Below, piece by piece: positions 11,215-21,465 of a stretch of DNA of 64,000 bases (position 1 is the first letter of the stretch; each line of letters begins with the position of its first letter). The DNA lies in NCBI RefSeq assembly GCF_040869045.1, contig NC_090320.1, positions 146,900,941 through 146,964,940 on the forward strand, in the 5' to 3' direction. The position numbers and the translations under genes were made by a program. The notes below the pieces were generated by a model. The model was not told the origin of the DNA and ran no database searches. It worked only from the letters and a program-made list of their open reading frames with translations. This DNA comes from Eurosta solidaginis (taxonomy: Eukaryota; Arthropoda; Insecta; Diptera; Tephritidae).

Positions 11215-13076
11215 TCAAATTATTTCATTCAATAGCAGTTTAAACCTAAATTTATTTAATGCAAAATCAATATCTATAGAATACAGCAAATTAAACTCCC
11301 TCATTGCCCTAGCAATTGGAGAATTGGAAGCATAAGTCGTTCTAAATCTATCTAACCAGAAAAAATCGTGAAATCGAAGGGTTCGCGATGGTACATTGAA
11401 CCGTATACGTTCTAAAAGATAGGGCGAGTCAACCGTCCCATTGATGATATCATATAAAAATGTCAATGAAAGCATTGATCTTCTACTCACTAAATATTTA
11501 AGGTTAATTAAAAGACACCTAGAACTGTATGTTGGAACAGGATCGTGAAAACGCAAAGACCGGAGGGCAAATCGCAAAAATATTTTTTGAATACGCTCAA
11601 GTCGGTCTATATGGCAGGCATGGTACTGCCTCCAAATGAAAACAGCATATTCTAGTTTAGACCGCACTAGGGTTGTAAATAAAAGTTTTAAAGTATAAGG
11701 ATCACTAAAATCCATACTGAAACGGCGAATGAACGAGAGTGTGGAATAAGACTTCGCAATGACATAATTAATCTGACTGTGAAATAGAAACTTCGCATCA
11801 AAGACTACGCCAAGATCTGATATTTCATCAACCACCCTCAGCGTAGAGTCCCCAATATGATAAGAAACAGGAAGAACATTTCGAGTTTTAGCAAAGGTAA
11901 TACTAAAACATTTACTTATATTTAAAAGCAGACGATTCCGTCTACACCAGTCCATTACGTTATCAAGATCAGCTTGGAGCATAGTGGACTCAGATTGAGT
12001 CGTGATTGATGCAAACATTTTCAAGTCATCAGCAAACAATAAGAATTCAGCATAAATGAAACAATGACGTATGTCATTAATAAAGATAACAAATAATAAG
12101 GGACCCAACACACTCGCTTGGGGTACACCAGAAGTGGCAGTAAACGACCGCGAACAAATACCATCTACCACAACAACACAGCTACGATCTGCCAAGTAAG
12201 ACCTCACCCAAGATAGCATACTAGAATGGAAGCCCAAGCCAGCAAGTTTAGATATTAGTAATGAATGGTTGACTTTGTCAAAAGCCTTCCAAAAATCGGT
12301 ATAGATAGTATCAACTTGTGCCCTCCTATTAAATGAAGAAATAAAAAATTCAGAAAATACTGCTAGATTAGTTACAGTTGATCTGCCAGGCATGAATCCA
12401 CGCTGATTAGGTGAAATCAATGTCTTTACTGCGAATAATATTTTATCCTTAACTACAATTTCAAACAATTTCGAAACAGTTGAAAGTTTAGAAATAGGAC
12501 GGTAGTTGGCAACATTGCTTTTATTACCACTCTTGAATATCGCGGTAATAGACGTTACCTTCCAAGCGTTTATGATGTCTCCATTCCTGAGAGATTTATT
12601 AAAAATTAATAAGATTGGATAGGCAACTGCTGCAATATTTTTAAACAAAAAAGAACAGAACCCATCTACATCCATTTGCACTGACGACTTGATCACCGAA
12701 TTTCCACAAACGACATCTTCAAGAGTCAGGAACAATTGACCAAAATTAATAGGGGTGTCATTTTCCGTATCTAGTTCCTCGGTGAGAAACGTCTCAGTCT
12801 CAAAATTCGCCCCGAAAAAATCAGCAAAGAGGTTGACAGCTTCGCCGAGGGAATACGCAGAGTTTCCATTATAAGAAACTTGAGATGGGATACTTGCACA
12901 CGACTTTTTAGCCTTAACGTAACGCCAAAAAGATTTAGGGTTTAACTTAATATCCCTTTCAAATTTAGCAACATACTCTTTATGAAGTTTCTTACTCAAA
13001 GATTTAAACTTACTTGAGTATAATAAATATTTATCCTTATGAAGACGCATTTTCGATAATTTATACCTTTTAAAAA
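11215..13076 (-). CDS. LINE reverse transcriptase (CR1/Jockey type), 5' part separated by an insertion
   Basis: An open frame of 626 codons reaches 13095, but its first six residues come from the inserted LINE; the genuine part starts at 13076. It shows the thumb-side start (KFERDIKLNPKSFWRYVKAKK), motif 2 (NYRPIS near residue 198), motif A (YTDF, Asp267) and motif C (LLFADD, 354-357). Motif B reads PQASVLG where PQGSVLG is usual (325-331). The enzyme would copy element RNA at a nicked target. The endonuclease half lies beyond the inserted LINE at 18711 and beyond, so the protein is now headless. The frame itself has no stop, suggesting moderate age. Confidence 0.85.
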
Positions 13077-13449
13077 CCCTCACTAGGGTAGGCACCTTGT
13101 CGTTGGTGTGAGGGCTTAGCCGAACTCCATAGCGCCCGACTATGAGGCGTAGCTGTTTAGGACTGACATCTACGCCGTTTCGCCTCAGAGGAGGGCGGCG
13201 GGATGTCGGTGACCAAGAACTGCCAACCCCCTAATCCAGGGTGTTATGCGGACCGTGCCTATTGGACGATTTGCAGCCAGGGGATAAATTCGGCTGTATT
13301 CGAACGGAGCCTTCCCGATACCGGACCATCTCGGGAAGTAGTTATGGCCTTACCGCAGTAAGGGCGCTGCTGTGGCGGACGGTTCTTTCCCCGTATATAA
13401 TACTGGACCGCTGAGCCCGCCTTGTCGGGCAGGTGGTCGTACGACCAAG
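13077..13449 (+). promoter_or_regulatory. 5' UTR of the LOA-type LINE
   Basis: About 370 bp of GC-richer sequence with no long ORF from an ATG precede the ORF1 ATG. Non-LTR elements of this kind usually carry an internal RNA polymerase II promoter here; no specific motif was identified, so the promoter role is inference. Confidence 0.5.
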
Positions 13450-15053
13450 ATGAACAACTCATTACCTGAATGTAATAAGGAGGATGTAAAGAGGAGGACT
13501 GAGTCGCAATCCAAGAACGACAAATACGAATTAAGCGATGCGTCGGACTCGGGGAGCGAGAGTAGTGCTGATTCAATGAACTCCGTGTTGGAGAAGCACA
13601 CAAATGAAAACGGAGTAGAAGAGTGGAGAAGGGTACGGAGCAGAGGAAGTAAAAGAGCTCTCTCGCAGTACCGTGCAGCACTAAGAATTGTACAACGCTT
13701 GGGAGCAGTGGTCGACCCAACAGAAGTGGAGATCGAGCGCTTGGAATGGGCCCATGAAGCGGTAGAAGTAGGTCGAAGGCAGTTCAAAAGGTTTGCTGCG
13801 AGAAATCCTCGGTTCTGCAACCGGTACGAGGAGGAAGAAGCGTCGAATGGCAGAATGAAGAGGCAACGTTCGGCAGAAGGCGACAAGCCTGCTTTCAAGA
13901 GGCAGAAAGGACCCAGTCCTAGAGCCGCGAGGCAGGGCAGTCGCATAGACAAGACAAGTAGGCCCAAAGCTGTAAGACAGATGGGTTCCAATAGCGAGGT
14001 AGCAACTACCTCGAAAGCTGCCAGTCAGAGGGAAGTTCCAACTACGGAAGTAGGAGATAAGCCAAAGGGAGATAACGCTAAGACTCCGGCTTTCTCGGAG
14101 GCGCTAAAGGGAGTTAACGCGAAGACTCCGGTGTTCTCGGAGGTTCCAAAGGGAGATAACACTAAGACTCCTACTTTTCCCGAGAAGATGAGTGATGTGG
14201 CAAAGCAGTCACTGACTGTGGCGCTGGTTGATCGTAGCAGTCCGTTCGGACAAATGACTACTGAAAGGTGGAGATCTGTGGAAAGGGAGCTTATTAGCTT
14301 AATGCTTAAGATGATGCGGGAACAACCAAGTAAGCCCCTTCCAACCTTTGATTCGGGGGATGGTATAATGGTGTGAAGATGATAGCGTGTGACAACATCG
14401 CGAGCTTGCGGTGGCTGGAGGAAGTCGTTCCAAACCTCCAAAGGCAAGGCACGAATGCGCGGTTTGAGGTGGTGGATAAAGCGCAAATCCCCACGGTACC
14501 AAAAGTTAAGGTATGGATACCATGCGTGATGAAGTCGGAGGATACACTGCGACTTCTGCAGAATCAGAATCCGAACATACCGACACAGGATTGGAAGGTA
14601 CTTACTGTATCTCGGCCTACCGAGGATGGTCAGTTCTACATCTTCCAAATAAACAAGCAGGCGGAGGATATTTTGTACATGCAGCTTGGGAAAATGTCCT
14701 TTGGCACTGGCAAAATTTACATGCGACTCAGGTAAAGAAGTCCCGAGGATAAAAATCCTAACACGCTGGAAGTGGGCGAAGTCGAAAAGGACCTCAGAAG
14801 CCTAAGGGAAAAAAGACAGGTGGAGGTCCCCAACGTCACCACGAACGTGCTAGAAGAGGACCAACCGCTAAATGGTGCTGTGACTCGCACAGAGGAACAC
14901 ACGGCACAACATTCACGAGGGGCTGAAGGGGGCCTCGAATACTCTAAACCAAAAGGGCAAGAGGAGGACGACGACGTCAAGACGAAGGTGCTGGAGGGGG
15001 ACAAACAGCCCAATGGTGCTGCGAGTCCTACAGATAAACCTCCAACACAGTAA
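13450..15053 (+). pseudogene. LOA-type LINE ORF1 (DUF4780-like RNA-binding protein), frameshifted
   Basis: The ATG at 13450 opens an acidic, then basic protein that is open to a TGA at 14374-14376. It contains three tandem copies of a KTP-xF-SE(A/V)xKGxN-like unit (about 14070-14190). The coding sense continues in another frame (14373-14735) with the DUF4780-like stretch (SLRWLEEVVP to MSFGTGKIYM), is stopped by TAA at 14733-14735, and then runs on to 15053. The tail overlaps the start of ORF2 by about 40 bases, a usual LOA-type arrangement. ORF1 proteins bind element RNA. With a frameshift and a stop, this copy would need ORF1 supplied by another copy. Confidence 0.75.
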
Positions 15054-18000
15054 AGTGGCGTCGAGCGAACTCCTCCTAACCCTTGAGGAGGGTTCGTTTG
15101 ACGTGGCGCCGATCCAGGAGCCGTGGCTCTCATCGGGAGGAAAGGTTTCTGGACTTAGCGCGCGCGGGTTTGGCGTTTACTACGCACAAACGGAAGGACG
15201 GGTGCGAGCTGTAGTAATGGTAAGGAAACAGCTGCATTCATATATGCTGCCTAATTACACCACCGAGGATCTCGTAGCGGTGGCCGTTGAGCAAAAGAAT
15301 AAGCAGGTATTTATCCTGCCGTCCTGCTACATGGCCCATGCTGCGGAGGTTCCACCGATGGAGTGCAAAAGGCTAGTACAGGAGGAAGGGCGCAAAGGGC
15401 GGTTGGTCATAGGCGCAGATGCAAATGCGCACCACAATGCGTGGGGAGGAGCAGATACGAACGAGAGAGGCGAATCTCTATTTTGTTACATCCTGCAAAC
15501 CAATTTGCAGATAGCCAACGGGGGAAATGTTCCTACATACATTGGTCCAACATCCAGCAATGTTCTGGATATTACATTGAGCTCCGAGCGTGATATATCA
15601 AGGTATGATTGGATGGTTCTCGATAGACCATCCTTCTCCGACCATGCGTATATAAGCTTCAGCATCCCACTAAAGAGGGTAGAGAAGGGAGGAACCTTTA
15701 GAAACCCTAGGGCAACGAATTGGACCAAATTCCAGAAACATGTAGAAACGAAACTGGGACAACCCAAAGAGGTTGCTAATGTAGAGGAACTGGAGGACTC
15801 GAATGAATTCCTAACAAGGACGCTTATGACTGCGTATAACAAAGCTTGCCCTCTAAGAAGATTCAGAGGAAAAGCAAAGCCGCCATGGTGGAGCAATGAG
15901 CTGAGTCTTCTAAGAAGACAGGTAAAAGAAATGTTTAAACTCGCAAAGACCGCGGAAAGCGAAGCGTGTCGGGACGAGTACAGGGATCTACTGAGGATCT
16001 ACAAGCGTGAAATTACCAGGGCGAAGAGAAACTCATGGAAAAGTTTCTGTACGGACATAGAGTGCTCCAGTGAAACAGCACGGTTGAAAAAAGTCCTAGC
16101 AAAGGGAAACATAGTCCAGGGACTAATAAAGAAAGAGAACGGGGAATGGTCACGTGATAGTGAGGAATCCCTTGAGGTGCTTCTCGATACACATTTCCCA
16201 TCGGGAGACGGTTTAGAAGAACCAGCAGACATCACTCACACTTCGATCATGGAGCTAGTGGTGCCGGGCTTGGTGACCGATACCAAGATCGAGTGGGCAG
16301 TGAAGACGTTTTCTAAGTTTAAATCGCCGGGCCCAGATGGTATATTCACGGCAATGCTACAATTCTCAAGCAGGGCGGTCGTGGAATGGCTTAAAATAAT
16401 ATTCGATGGGTGCATAAGACTGAATCATGTTCCGCACTCTTGGAGAACTGCTCGTGTAGCTTTTCTACCAAAGGCGGGGAAGATCGGTCACGTGTATCCC
16501 AAAGACTATAGACCCATTAGCTTAACATCATTTCTGCTCAAAACCTTTGAGAGGCTGATAGATGTGTACATAAAGTCCAACGTGGATGGAAAGCTGCTCT
16601 CCACAACACAGCATGCGTACACCAAAGGCAAGTCGGTAGACACCGCATTGCATAGGGTGGTAATAAGCATAGAGAAATCCCTGGAATATAAGGAGTATGC
16701 TCTAGGAGTATTCTTGGACATTGCCGGGGCTTTCAATAATGTTGCAAAATGGGCGATTATGGATGGTCTTAATTACATTAAAGTACATCCTGCCTTAATC
16801 AGATGGATCGGCTGCATGTTAAATTGCAGAAAGATTACATCACAATGGGGATTGTACGAGGCCACGAAATCAGTGGACAGGGGCACGCCGCAGGGAGGGG
16901 TGCTATCACCTCTGCTGTGGACACTGGTCATCAACCAACTGCTCAGGCAATTCGATGAGGGACCCGTAAAACTTACGGCTTACGCAGATGACGTTGCAAT
17001 TGTCATAAGTGGAAAATGCCTTCCAACGATTAGTTCTTTGATGGATGGGGCGCTTCGGGATATTCATACCTGGGCATCTAATGTCGGGCTGAAAGTCAAT
17101 GCGGAGAAGACGGATATGGTCTTGTTTACAAAGAGGTACAAGGTCCCAAATTGGACCAGGCCTAAGTTAGGAGCGGTGACCTTACAGGAGAAACCTTGCA
17201 CAAAATATCTAGGAATCATCCTAGACAGTAAGCTGTCATGGAAGCTCAACGTGGAGGAGAGGGTCAAGAAGGCCTCAACGGCACTCTATGCATGTAAAAG
17301 AATGCTGGGGTGTACGTGGGGCCTATCGCCCTCTCTTTCTCATTGGGTTTTTACAGCGATTGTAAGCCCTATTCTATACTATGGAGTTCTTGTTTGGTGG
17401 AAAGCCACACAAAAAACAACATACCTCAAAAAATTAGAGGGGGTATGCAGACTATCGATGCTTTGCATTACGGGAGCCCTGAAAACAACCCCGACGGCTG
17501 CACTGTATGCCATTCTGCACATTCCACCTGTAGACCTGGTAGCAAAGAACAAAGCATTAACGACCGCAACCAGGCTCGGTGCTTCGGGGCAGCTTGAGCG
17601 CCGACCATATGGCCATAGTAGTATAGCGTCCTCAGTCACAAGACGAACAGACTACATGATTCCCTACCTGCACTTTGAGGGAGATCTTAAGGCCACAATA
17701 GAGGTGGACGGTTGGCGCAAGGGTGCGCAAATGGCGGACGAGGCGATACATGTGTACACCGATGGTTCCAAAATAGTGGAAGGAGTAGGGTCTGCGGTAT
17801 ACTGCGCTGATCCGGAATTAAGCAGATCCTACAGGCTGCCGGATTACTGTAGCGTTTTCCAAGCGGAAATATTAGCCGTAACCAAAGCAGTAGAAACCCT
17901 GGAAGAGAATAGCTTAAGCTGCAACCGTGTTAAATTTTATATTGACAGTCAAGCAGCAATTAAGGCAATAATCTCGCATAGCACAGCATCTAAATGCGTG

Positions 18001-18594
18001 TTAGAGTGTAAGCAGTCTCTGGAGAGAATCGGGACAGGGAGAAGCATACATCTATATTGGGTCCCAGGGCATATGGGAATAGATGGGAATGAAAAAGCGG
18101 ACGAATTAGCTAAAAAGGGCGCATCCCTTGAAGCTTGCTCCGTAGACGTTCCAATTAAATTGGGCGAGATTAAGCGAATGCGAGAGGTGCACATGATCGA
18201 CCAAGCAGAAAAGGCGTGGGTTCGAGAGCGGGGCTGTAAAGTGTCGAAGATTATGTGTAGGTCTTACAACCTTAGACTAACACAGTTGCTTCTATCATTA
18301 AAAAGAGAGGACTGTAGACTCATGACGGGTATTCTGACTGGACACTGCCTTCTGGCGTCGCATGCCTTTAAATTAGGCTTGGTCAGTGATAGCAGGTGTA
18401 GGAAGTGCGGGTTGGAGGAGGAAACGATCGAGCACGTTCTGTGCTCGTGCCCTGCACTTGCCAGGCTAAGACTCCAGCTATTAGGAGTGATACAGCTGTC
18501 AGATCTAGAAGCAGCAAGTGGCTTAAGTCCTAGGAAGCTTCTAGTATTTGCCAAGAGGACGGAGTTATTTTATAACATAGGTCCTGGTTTTTGA
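15013..18594 (+). CDS. LOA-type LINE ORF2: endonuclease, reverse transcriptase, RNase H; 1193 aa, open
   Basis: The frame starts at the ATG at 15013 (MVLRVLQINLQHS). The apurinic-like endonuclease spans about residues 1-225, with Glu36 in QEPW and the SDH box at 209-211. Reverse transcriptase follows at about 430-700, with motif A FLDIAG (Asp569), GTPQGGVLSPLLW and YADD at 657-660. RNase H spans about 910-1045 with a complete tetrad, Asp917, Glu952, Asp978 and Asp1030, plus His1020 in the GHMGIDGNEKAD stretch. A C-terminal cysteine/histidine cluster (Cys1129, Cys1132, His1141, Cys1144) resembles the small zinc motif of such ORFs. It nicks target DNA and reverse-transcribes the element RNA there. 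No lesion is visible, so the enzyme could be functional; one oddity is APIQEPW where ALIQEPW is usual. Confidence 0.92.
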   Translation: MVLRVLQINLQHSKVASSELLLTLEEGSFDVAPIQEPWLSSGGKVSGLSARGFGVYYAQTEGRVRAVVMVRKQLHSYMLPNYTTEDLVAVAVEQKNKQVFILPSCYMAHAAEVPPMECKRLVQEEGRKGRLVIGADANAHHNAWGGADTNERGESLFCYILQTNLQIANGGNVPTYIGPTSSNVLDITLSSERDISRYDWMVLDRPSFSDHAYISFSIPLKRVEKGGTFRNPRATNWTKFQKHVETKLGQPKEVANVEELEDSNEFLTRTLMTAYNKACPLRRFRGKAKPPWWSNELSLLRRQVKEMFKLAKTAESEACRDEYRDLLRIYKREITRAKRNSWKSFCTDIECSSETARLKKVLAKGNIVQGLIKKENGEWSRDSEESLEVLLDTHFPSGDGLEEPADITHTSIMELVVPGLVTDTKIEWAVKTFSKFKSPGPDGIFTAMLQFSSRAVVEWLKIIFDGCIRLNHVPHSWRTARVAFLPKAGKIGHVYPKDYRPISLTSFLLKTFERLIDVYIKSNVDGKLLSTTQHAYTKGKSVDTALHRVVISIEKSLEYKEYALGVFLDIAGAFNNVAKWAIMDGLNYIKVHPALIRWIGCMLNCRKITSQWGLYEATKSVDRGTPQGGVLSPLLWTLVINQLLRQFDEGPVKLTAYADDVAIVISGKCLPTISSLMDGALRDIHTWASNVGLKVNAEKTDMVLFTKRYKVPNWTRPKLGAVTLQEKPCTKYLGIILDSKLSWKLNVEERVKKASTALYACKRMLGCTWGLSPSLSHWVFTAIVSPILYYGVLVWWKATQKTTYLKKLEGVCRLSMLCITGALKTTPTAALYAILHIPPVDLVAKNKALTTATRLGASGQLERRPYGHSSIASSVTRRTDYMIPYLHFEGDLKATIEVDGWRKGAQMADEAIHVYTDGSKIVEGVGSAVYCADPELSRSYRLPDYCSVFQAEILAVTKAVETLEENSLSCNRVKFYIDSQAAIKAIISHSTASKCVLECKQSLERIGTGRSIHLYWVPGHMGIDGNEKADELAKKGASLEACSVDVPIKLGEIKRMREVHMIDQAEKAWVRERGCKVSKIMCRSYNLRLTQLLLSLKREDCRLMTGILTGHCLLASHAFKLGLVSDSRCRKCGLEEETIEHVLCSCPALARLRLQLLGVIQLSDLEAASGLSPRKLLVFAKRTELFYNIGPGF

Positions 18595-18710
18595 TAGGGT
18601 TTTTCAGTTTGGTCGTTAAAACAAACTTCTGGTAACACTACCGACTCAATCAGTCTATGTGAGGTCCTCATGGACCGACCAGTTCAACCTACCTACTTAC
18701 CTTTTAAAAA

Positions 18711-19500
18711 ACTTATTCCTTAAATTTTTAAGTCTTTTCAACTTTCTTGTATACCAAGGTATTTTGTAACATTTCCTTTTCACTCGAGGAATTAAAGTGG
18801 AGCAAATTTCATTGACTTTAACTTTGAAAAGATCAAAGCATTCATTTACACTTTTCCCAGAAAATATAGTATCCTAATCATGCATATTGATTCTATCGCT
18901 AATGGCATTAAAGTTGCAATTTTTGAAACAGTAATTATCCGGTAGCAAATCTAAGTCGACATTTCTAAATTCGTAAAACTCCAGTTGCAGGACAAGAGGA
19001 ACATGATGCAAGCCGGGGCATGACAGAGGGTCGAGACATTCTTCCAAAGAAAAACTCATATCTTCACTTAAAAAAATTAGATTAAATGTTTTAAACAGTT
19101 AATTTAAAATTGCATTAATTTGGGTAAGATTGACGCTTAATAAGTTGTCAACAACATACGTTTCGGAAAAGCTAGTTACATTGTTGGGGTACAAAGTTAA
19201 ACTCTCACCCACTGGCGCCCAGCTCACATCTCCTATTACGCCGAACAGCAATTAAAGTACCACCTCCTCGGGACAGGCCAGTTTTTAACGTATCTCGATC
19301 TTTTCTATATACGTTGTACATTTCGGGATCAAAATATTCGTTGTCATAGAAATTTTCATTTAGCCAGGTTTCCACGAAAACGTAAACATCATAACCCAAA
19401 AGTGAACTAAATTCATATACTGCTTTAGACTTGGTTCTAAGCCCAGAAGCATTTTCATAATATATACTAAACGGCAAAGAGTTCGGTTTGACATTCAGGG
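18711..19500 (-). pseudogene. CR1/Jockey LINE endonuclease, decayed
   Basis: Minus-strand frames at 19477-19205 give the endonuclease N-terminus (YYENASGLRTK, then FVETWLNENF with the catalytic Glu). Later frames (19059-18874, and on to 18711) give LSCPGLHHVPLVLQ and PWYTRKLKRL, the usual endonuclease-to-RT linker. Frameshifts and stops separate these pieces. The linker rejoins the RT frame at 13076 once the inserted LOA LINE is removed. Confidence 0.75.
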
Positions 19501-19506
19501 ATGTTG

Positions 19507-20955
19507 CTACACCACTTGTTGAGTTGCACCGCCCCTTGGAAAAAAACGGAACGGCCGTAGAATTACATTAACAGGCCAGATGTTCGCATCAATAACTTTA
19601 TTGTAATAAGATTCCGATACGCCTAGTTTAAAACTGACTCGCTTTAGTTCGGACAGATTGGTACCACTTTTTAGGAGCTTGTCGCATTTCAAATAAGTTT
19701 TACCAATGCCAGAATGTTTCGTGACATAGCTTAAAATATCATCCTCGGTCACTTTGCGCAAGATCGATGAGACATGCAGCCACTTCATACTCGAAGCTAC
19801 ACACAGTTCCGAGTTGGTATTTACGCCAAGAACCAGTGGCTTACTTAGATTCTTCTTGGCACTCCTCCCTACCGGTAAAGGTCCAGGAACATTATCATTA
19901 TTCTGCGTGTTACTCACAGTATGAGCATCCCGCAGTCCAACATTTGCAGTTGTTGGGTCATTATTTTGGGCTACCACCAGAGCGAAACTCATTGGCAACT
20001 AAGTATTAGTACCAGTGGCACAAGTAGTAGAAGAGGTAGTAGTGTTGATAGACACAGAGGCAGTAGAAAGTGGCACCGAAAAAGCGGAAGCATTCGTTAA
20101 TACTGGTTTAGTTTTATTTTTCTTACTACCCTTCACTGTCGGACTAGAGTTAGTACGGTTCACACCAAGTTTAGTATCAGCACCCTTTGATATACACGGC
20201 TGGGTATTATTATTCGGCAAATGTATGTCTCTGACATTATTATGTTCAGTCGCATTACCTTTTAGCAAAGACTCAGTGAGAGAGTTATTTGTCAGCATGG
20301 TCATGCTATTAATAGACGTATCAACAGTATTTGATTTTGGTACGCCAGCAACATCATCGGCAGCGGCAGCGACAGCATCCCGCATAACCAAAGAGCAAGC
20401 AGGAGTATTAACATTATCAAACAACTCTTTTTGTTTGTTTACATTAAGAGCATTGTCCGAAACCAGCTTAAGCAAATCGATTACAGCCTTTCTCAAATCT
20501 ACTATTTCCGACTTAAGAGAAGTTATAACAGCATCTCTTTCTTGTAGGTTTGTGGACAATAATTTAAATTCGGCACATAAAGCATCAAACTTTCGTGATA
20601 ACTTTTTGTTGTCATCACGAAAGAAGCGTAAAGAGGAATGCATATTAGCACCTTCTGCATGCAAACCATCGAGTTCATTTTCCACAGTGTGTTTCACATT
20701 ATTTATATCGTTTGTGTTCAATGAAGAACTTTCCAGTGGTCGTTCACACGATGCAACGGGAGATACAGGCGGGCGAAGAGATGACCGACGCTCTGCCATG
20801 CACTTCTCACACAAAAACGATTTACCTGCCGAGAGCAAATAGTCAACATCGGCTTGTACAAAACCAACACAATGCAAGTGAAAAATTTCTTTGCACTTTG
20901 CACACTGAATTTTTGGATCTATGCGATCAACTTTTTGTTTGCACAAACAAGGCAT
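19507..20955 (-). pseudogene. CR1/Jockey LINE ORF1 with an N-terminal PHD-like zinc finger; one in-frame stop
   Basis: The ATG at 20953-20955 opens MPCLCKQK, followed by a C-x2-C, H-x2-C, C-x2-C pattern (CAKCKEIFHLHC, then FLCEKC) typical of PHD-like fingers in ORF1 of this LINE group. A Ser/Thr/Asn-rich middle includes a probable coiled coil (about 20640-20450). The frame meets TAG at 19999-20001, then continues in the same frame to 19507 with a folded C-terminal domain (WLHVSSILRKVTEDDILSYV). The role is RNA binding and particle formation with the RT. It is a pseudogene unless the stop is read through. The 275-aa plus-strand frame opposite (20015-20842) is a shadow. Confidence 0.75.
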
Positions 20956-21155
20956 TTTTAAAATTAAATGAATATTTAATTAACTTGACAGCGGTTAGCG
21001 CCAATAAAGTTTATACAAAAGAGTCAATATGTAATTGCACGACAAATGGTCACAAAATTACGCGATTTAAGACGGTTTATTATGATAAAATTCACCATAA
21101 AGCGGAGCAAAGAAAAAACACGTCCGTACTCCACGTAAATACTTTTTATATTTAT

Positions 21156-21242
21156 GCTTGGAAAACCCTACAGTAATCTGGCAGCCTGTAGGGCCTGGTT
21201 ATTTTCGGATCAGCACAATACTCCTTCCACTATTTTGCAACC
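21156..21242 (-). pseudogene. Old LOA LINE, short RNase H segment
   Basis: This matches the young LOA LINE at about 17761-17870 in reverse, with a small internal deletion, and supplies the bases missing at 11112. It rejoins directly to the 10357-11112 fragment when the CR1/Jockey LINE is removed. Confidence 0.8.
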
Positions 21243-21465
21243 ATCCCGAAATTACCCCGATGGGATGCCGGACGGACCCGAAACCCATCCAGAAATGATG
21301 CCGGAACGGTACAAAAATAATCCCGTATTCGTCCCGGGTGTCACTGCTCACTTTGCAAGCCCTCGACTTATTTGCCCTATTGAGTTTGTAATATTGGTGA
21401 AGTTCAGTAAACGTAAAGTTATAATGTGTAAAAATTATTGAAAAGTAATTGTTCGAAGGGTCGTG
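21243..21465. repeat. Foreign block with a copy of the 78-bp minisatellite unit
   Basis: Bases 21238-21335 (CCGAAATTACCCCGATGGGA onward) are the reverse complement of the unit repeated at 30650-31560. The rest (21336-21465) is AT-rich and unassigned. The block sits between two overlapping pieces of LOA sequence: about 45-55 bases around TTCTGGATCAGCAC occur on both sides. Confidence 0.6.

Larger units (their letters stand above)
13077..18697 (+). mobile_element. LOA-type LINE, near full length, nested in the CR1/Jockey LINE
   Basis: A 13-bp target duplication, TACCTTTTAAAAA, lies at 13064-13076 and 18698-18710, giving exact ends and a length of about 5.6 kb. The order is 5' UTR (13077-13449), ORF1 (13450-15053, broken), ORF2 (15013-18594, fully open) and a short 3' UTR ending CCTACCTACT. 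ORF2 contains endonuclease, reverse transcriptase and RNase H, and ORF1 contains a DUF4780-like segment. I take this combination as LOA (Bilbo/LOA-like) rather than R1 or Jockey. Of the LINEs here this is the youngest and the only one with an unbroken polymerase. Confidence 0.88.
11121..21147 (-). mobile_element. CR1/Jockey-type LINE, about 4.4 kb of own sequence, interrupted by a younger LINE
   Basis: The element runs right to left: ORF1 with a PHD-like finger (20955-19507), endonuclease (about 19500-18711) and reverse transcriptase (13076-11215). It ends in a (TAAA)n tail, seen as repeated ATTT units at 11115-11140. A target duplication ATATTTAT flanks it at 11113-11120 and 21148-21155, and the outer flanks rejoin into continuous LOA LINE sequence. 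There is no RNase H, which separates it from the LOA types. A 5.6-kb LOA-type LINE has inserted between endonuclease and reverse transcriptase (13077-18697). Exact placement between CR1 and Jockey clades needs a tree. Confidence 0.85.

Noticed and set aside
18264..18554. Minus-strand frames within LOA ORF2 (also 15486-15896, 16506-16736, 17379-17639)
   Set aside because: They are shadows of the intact 1193-aa plus-strand frame.
20015..20842. 275-aa plus-strand frame
   Set aside because: It lies opposite ORF1 of the CR1/Jockey LINE, whose minus-strand frame has the zinc finger and coiled coil.
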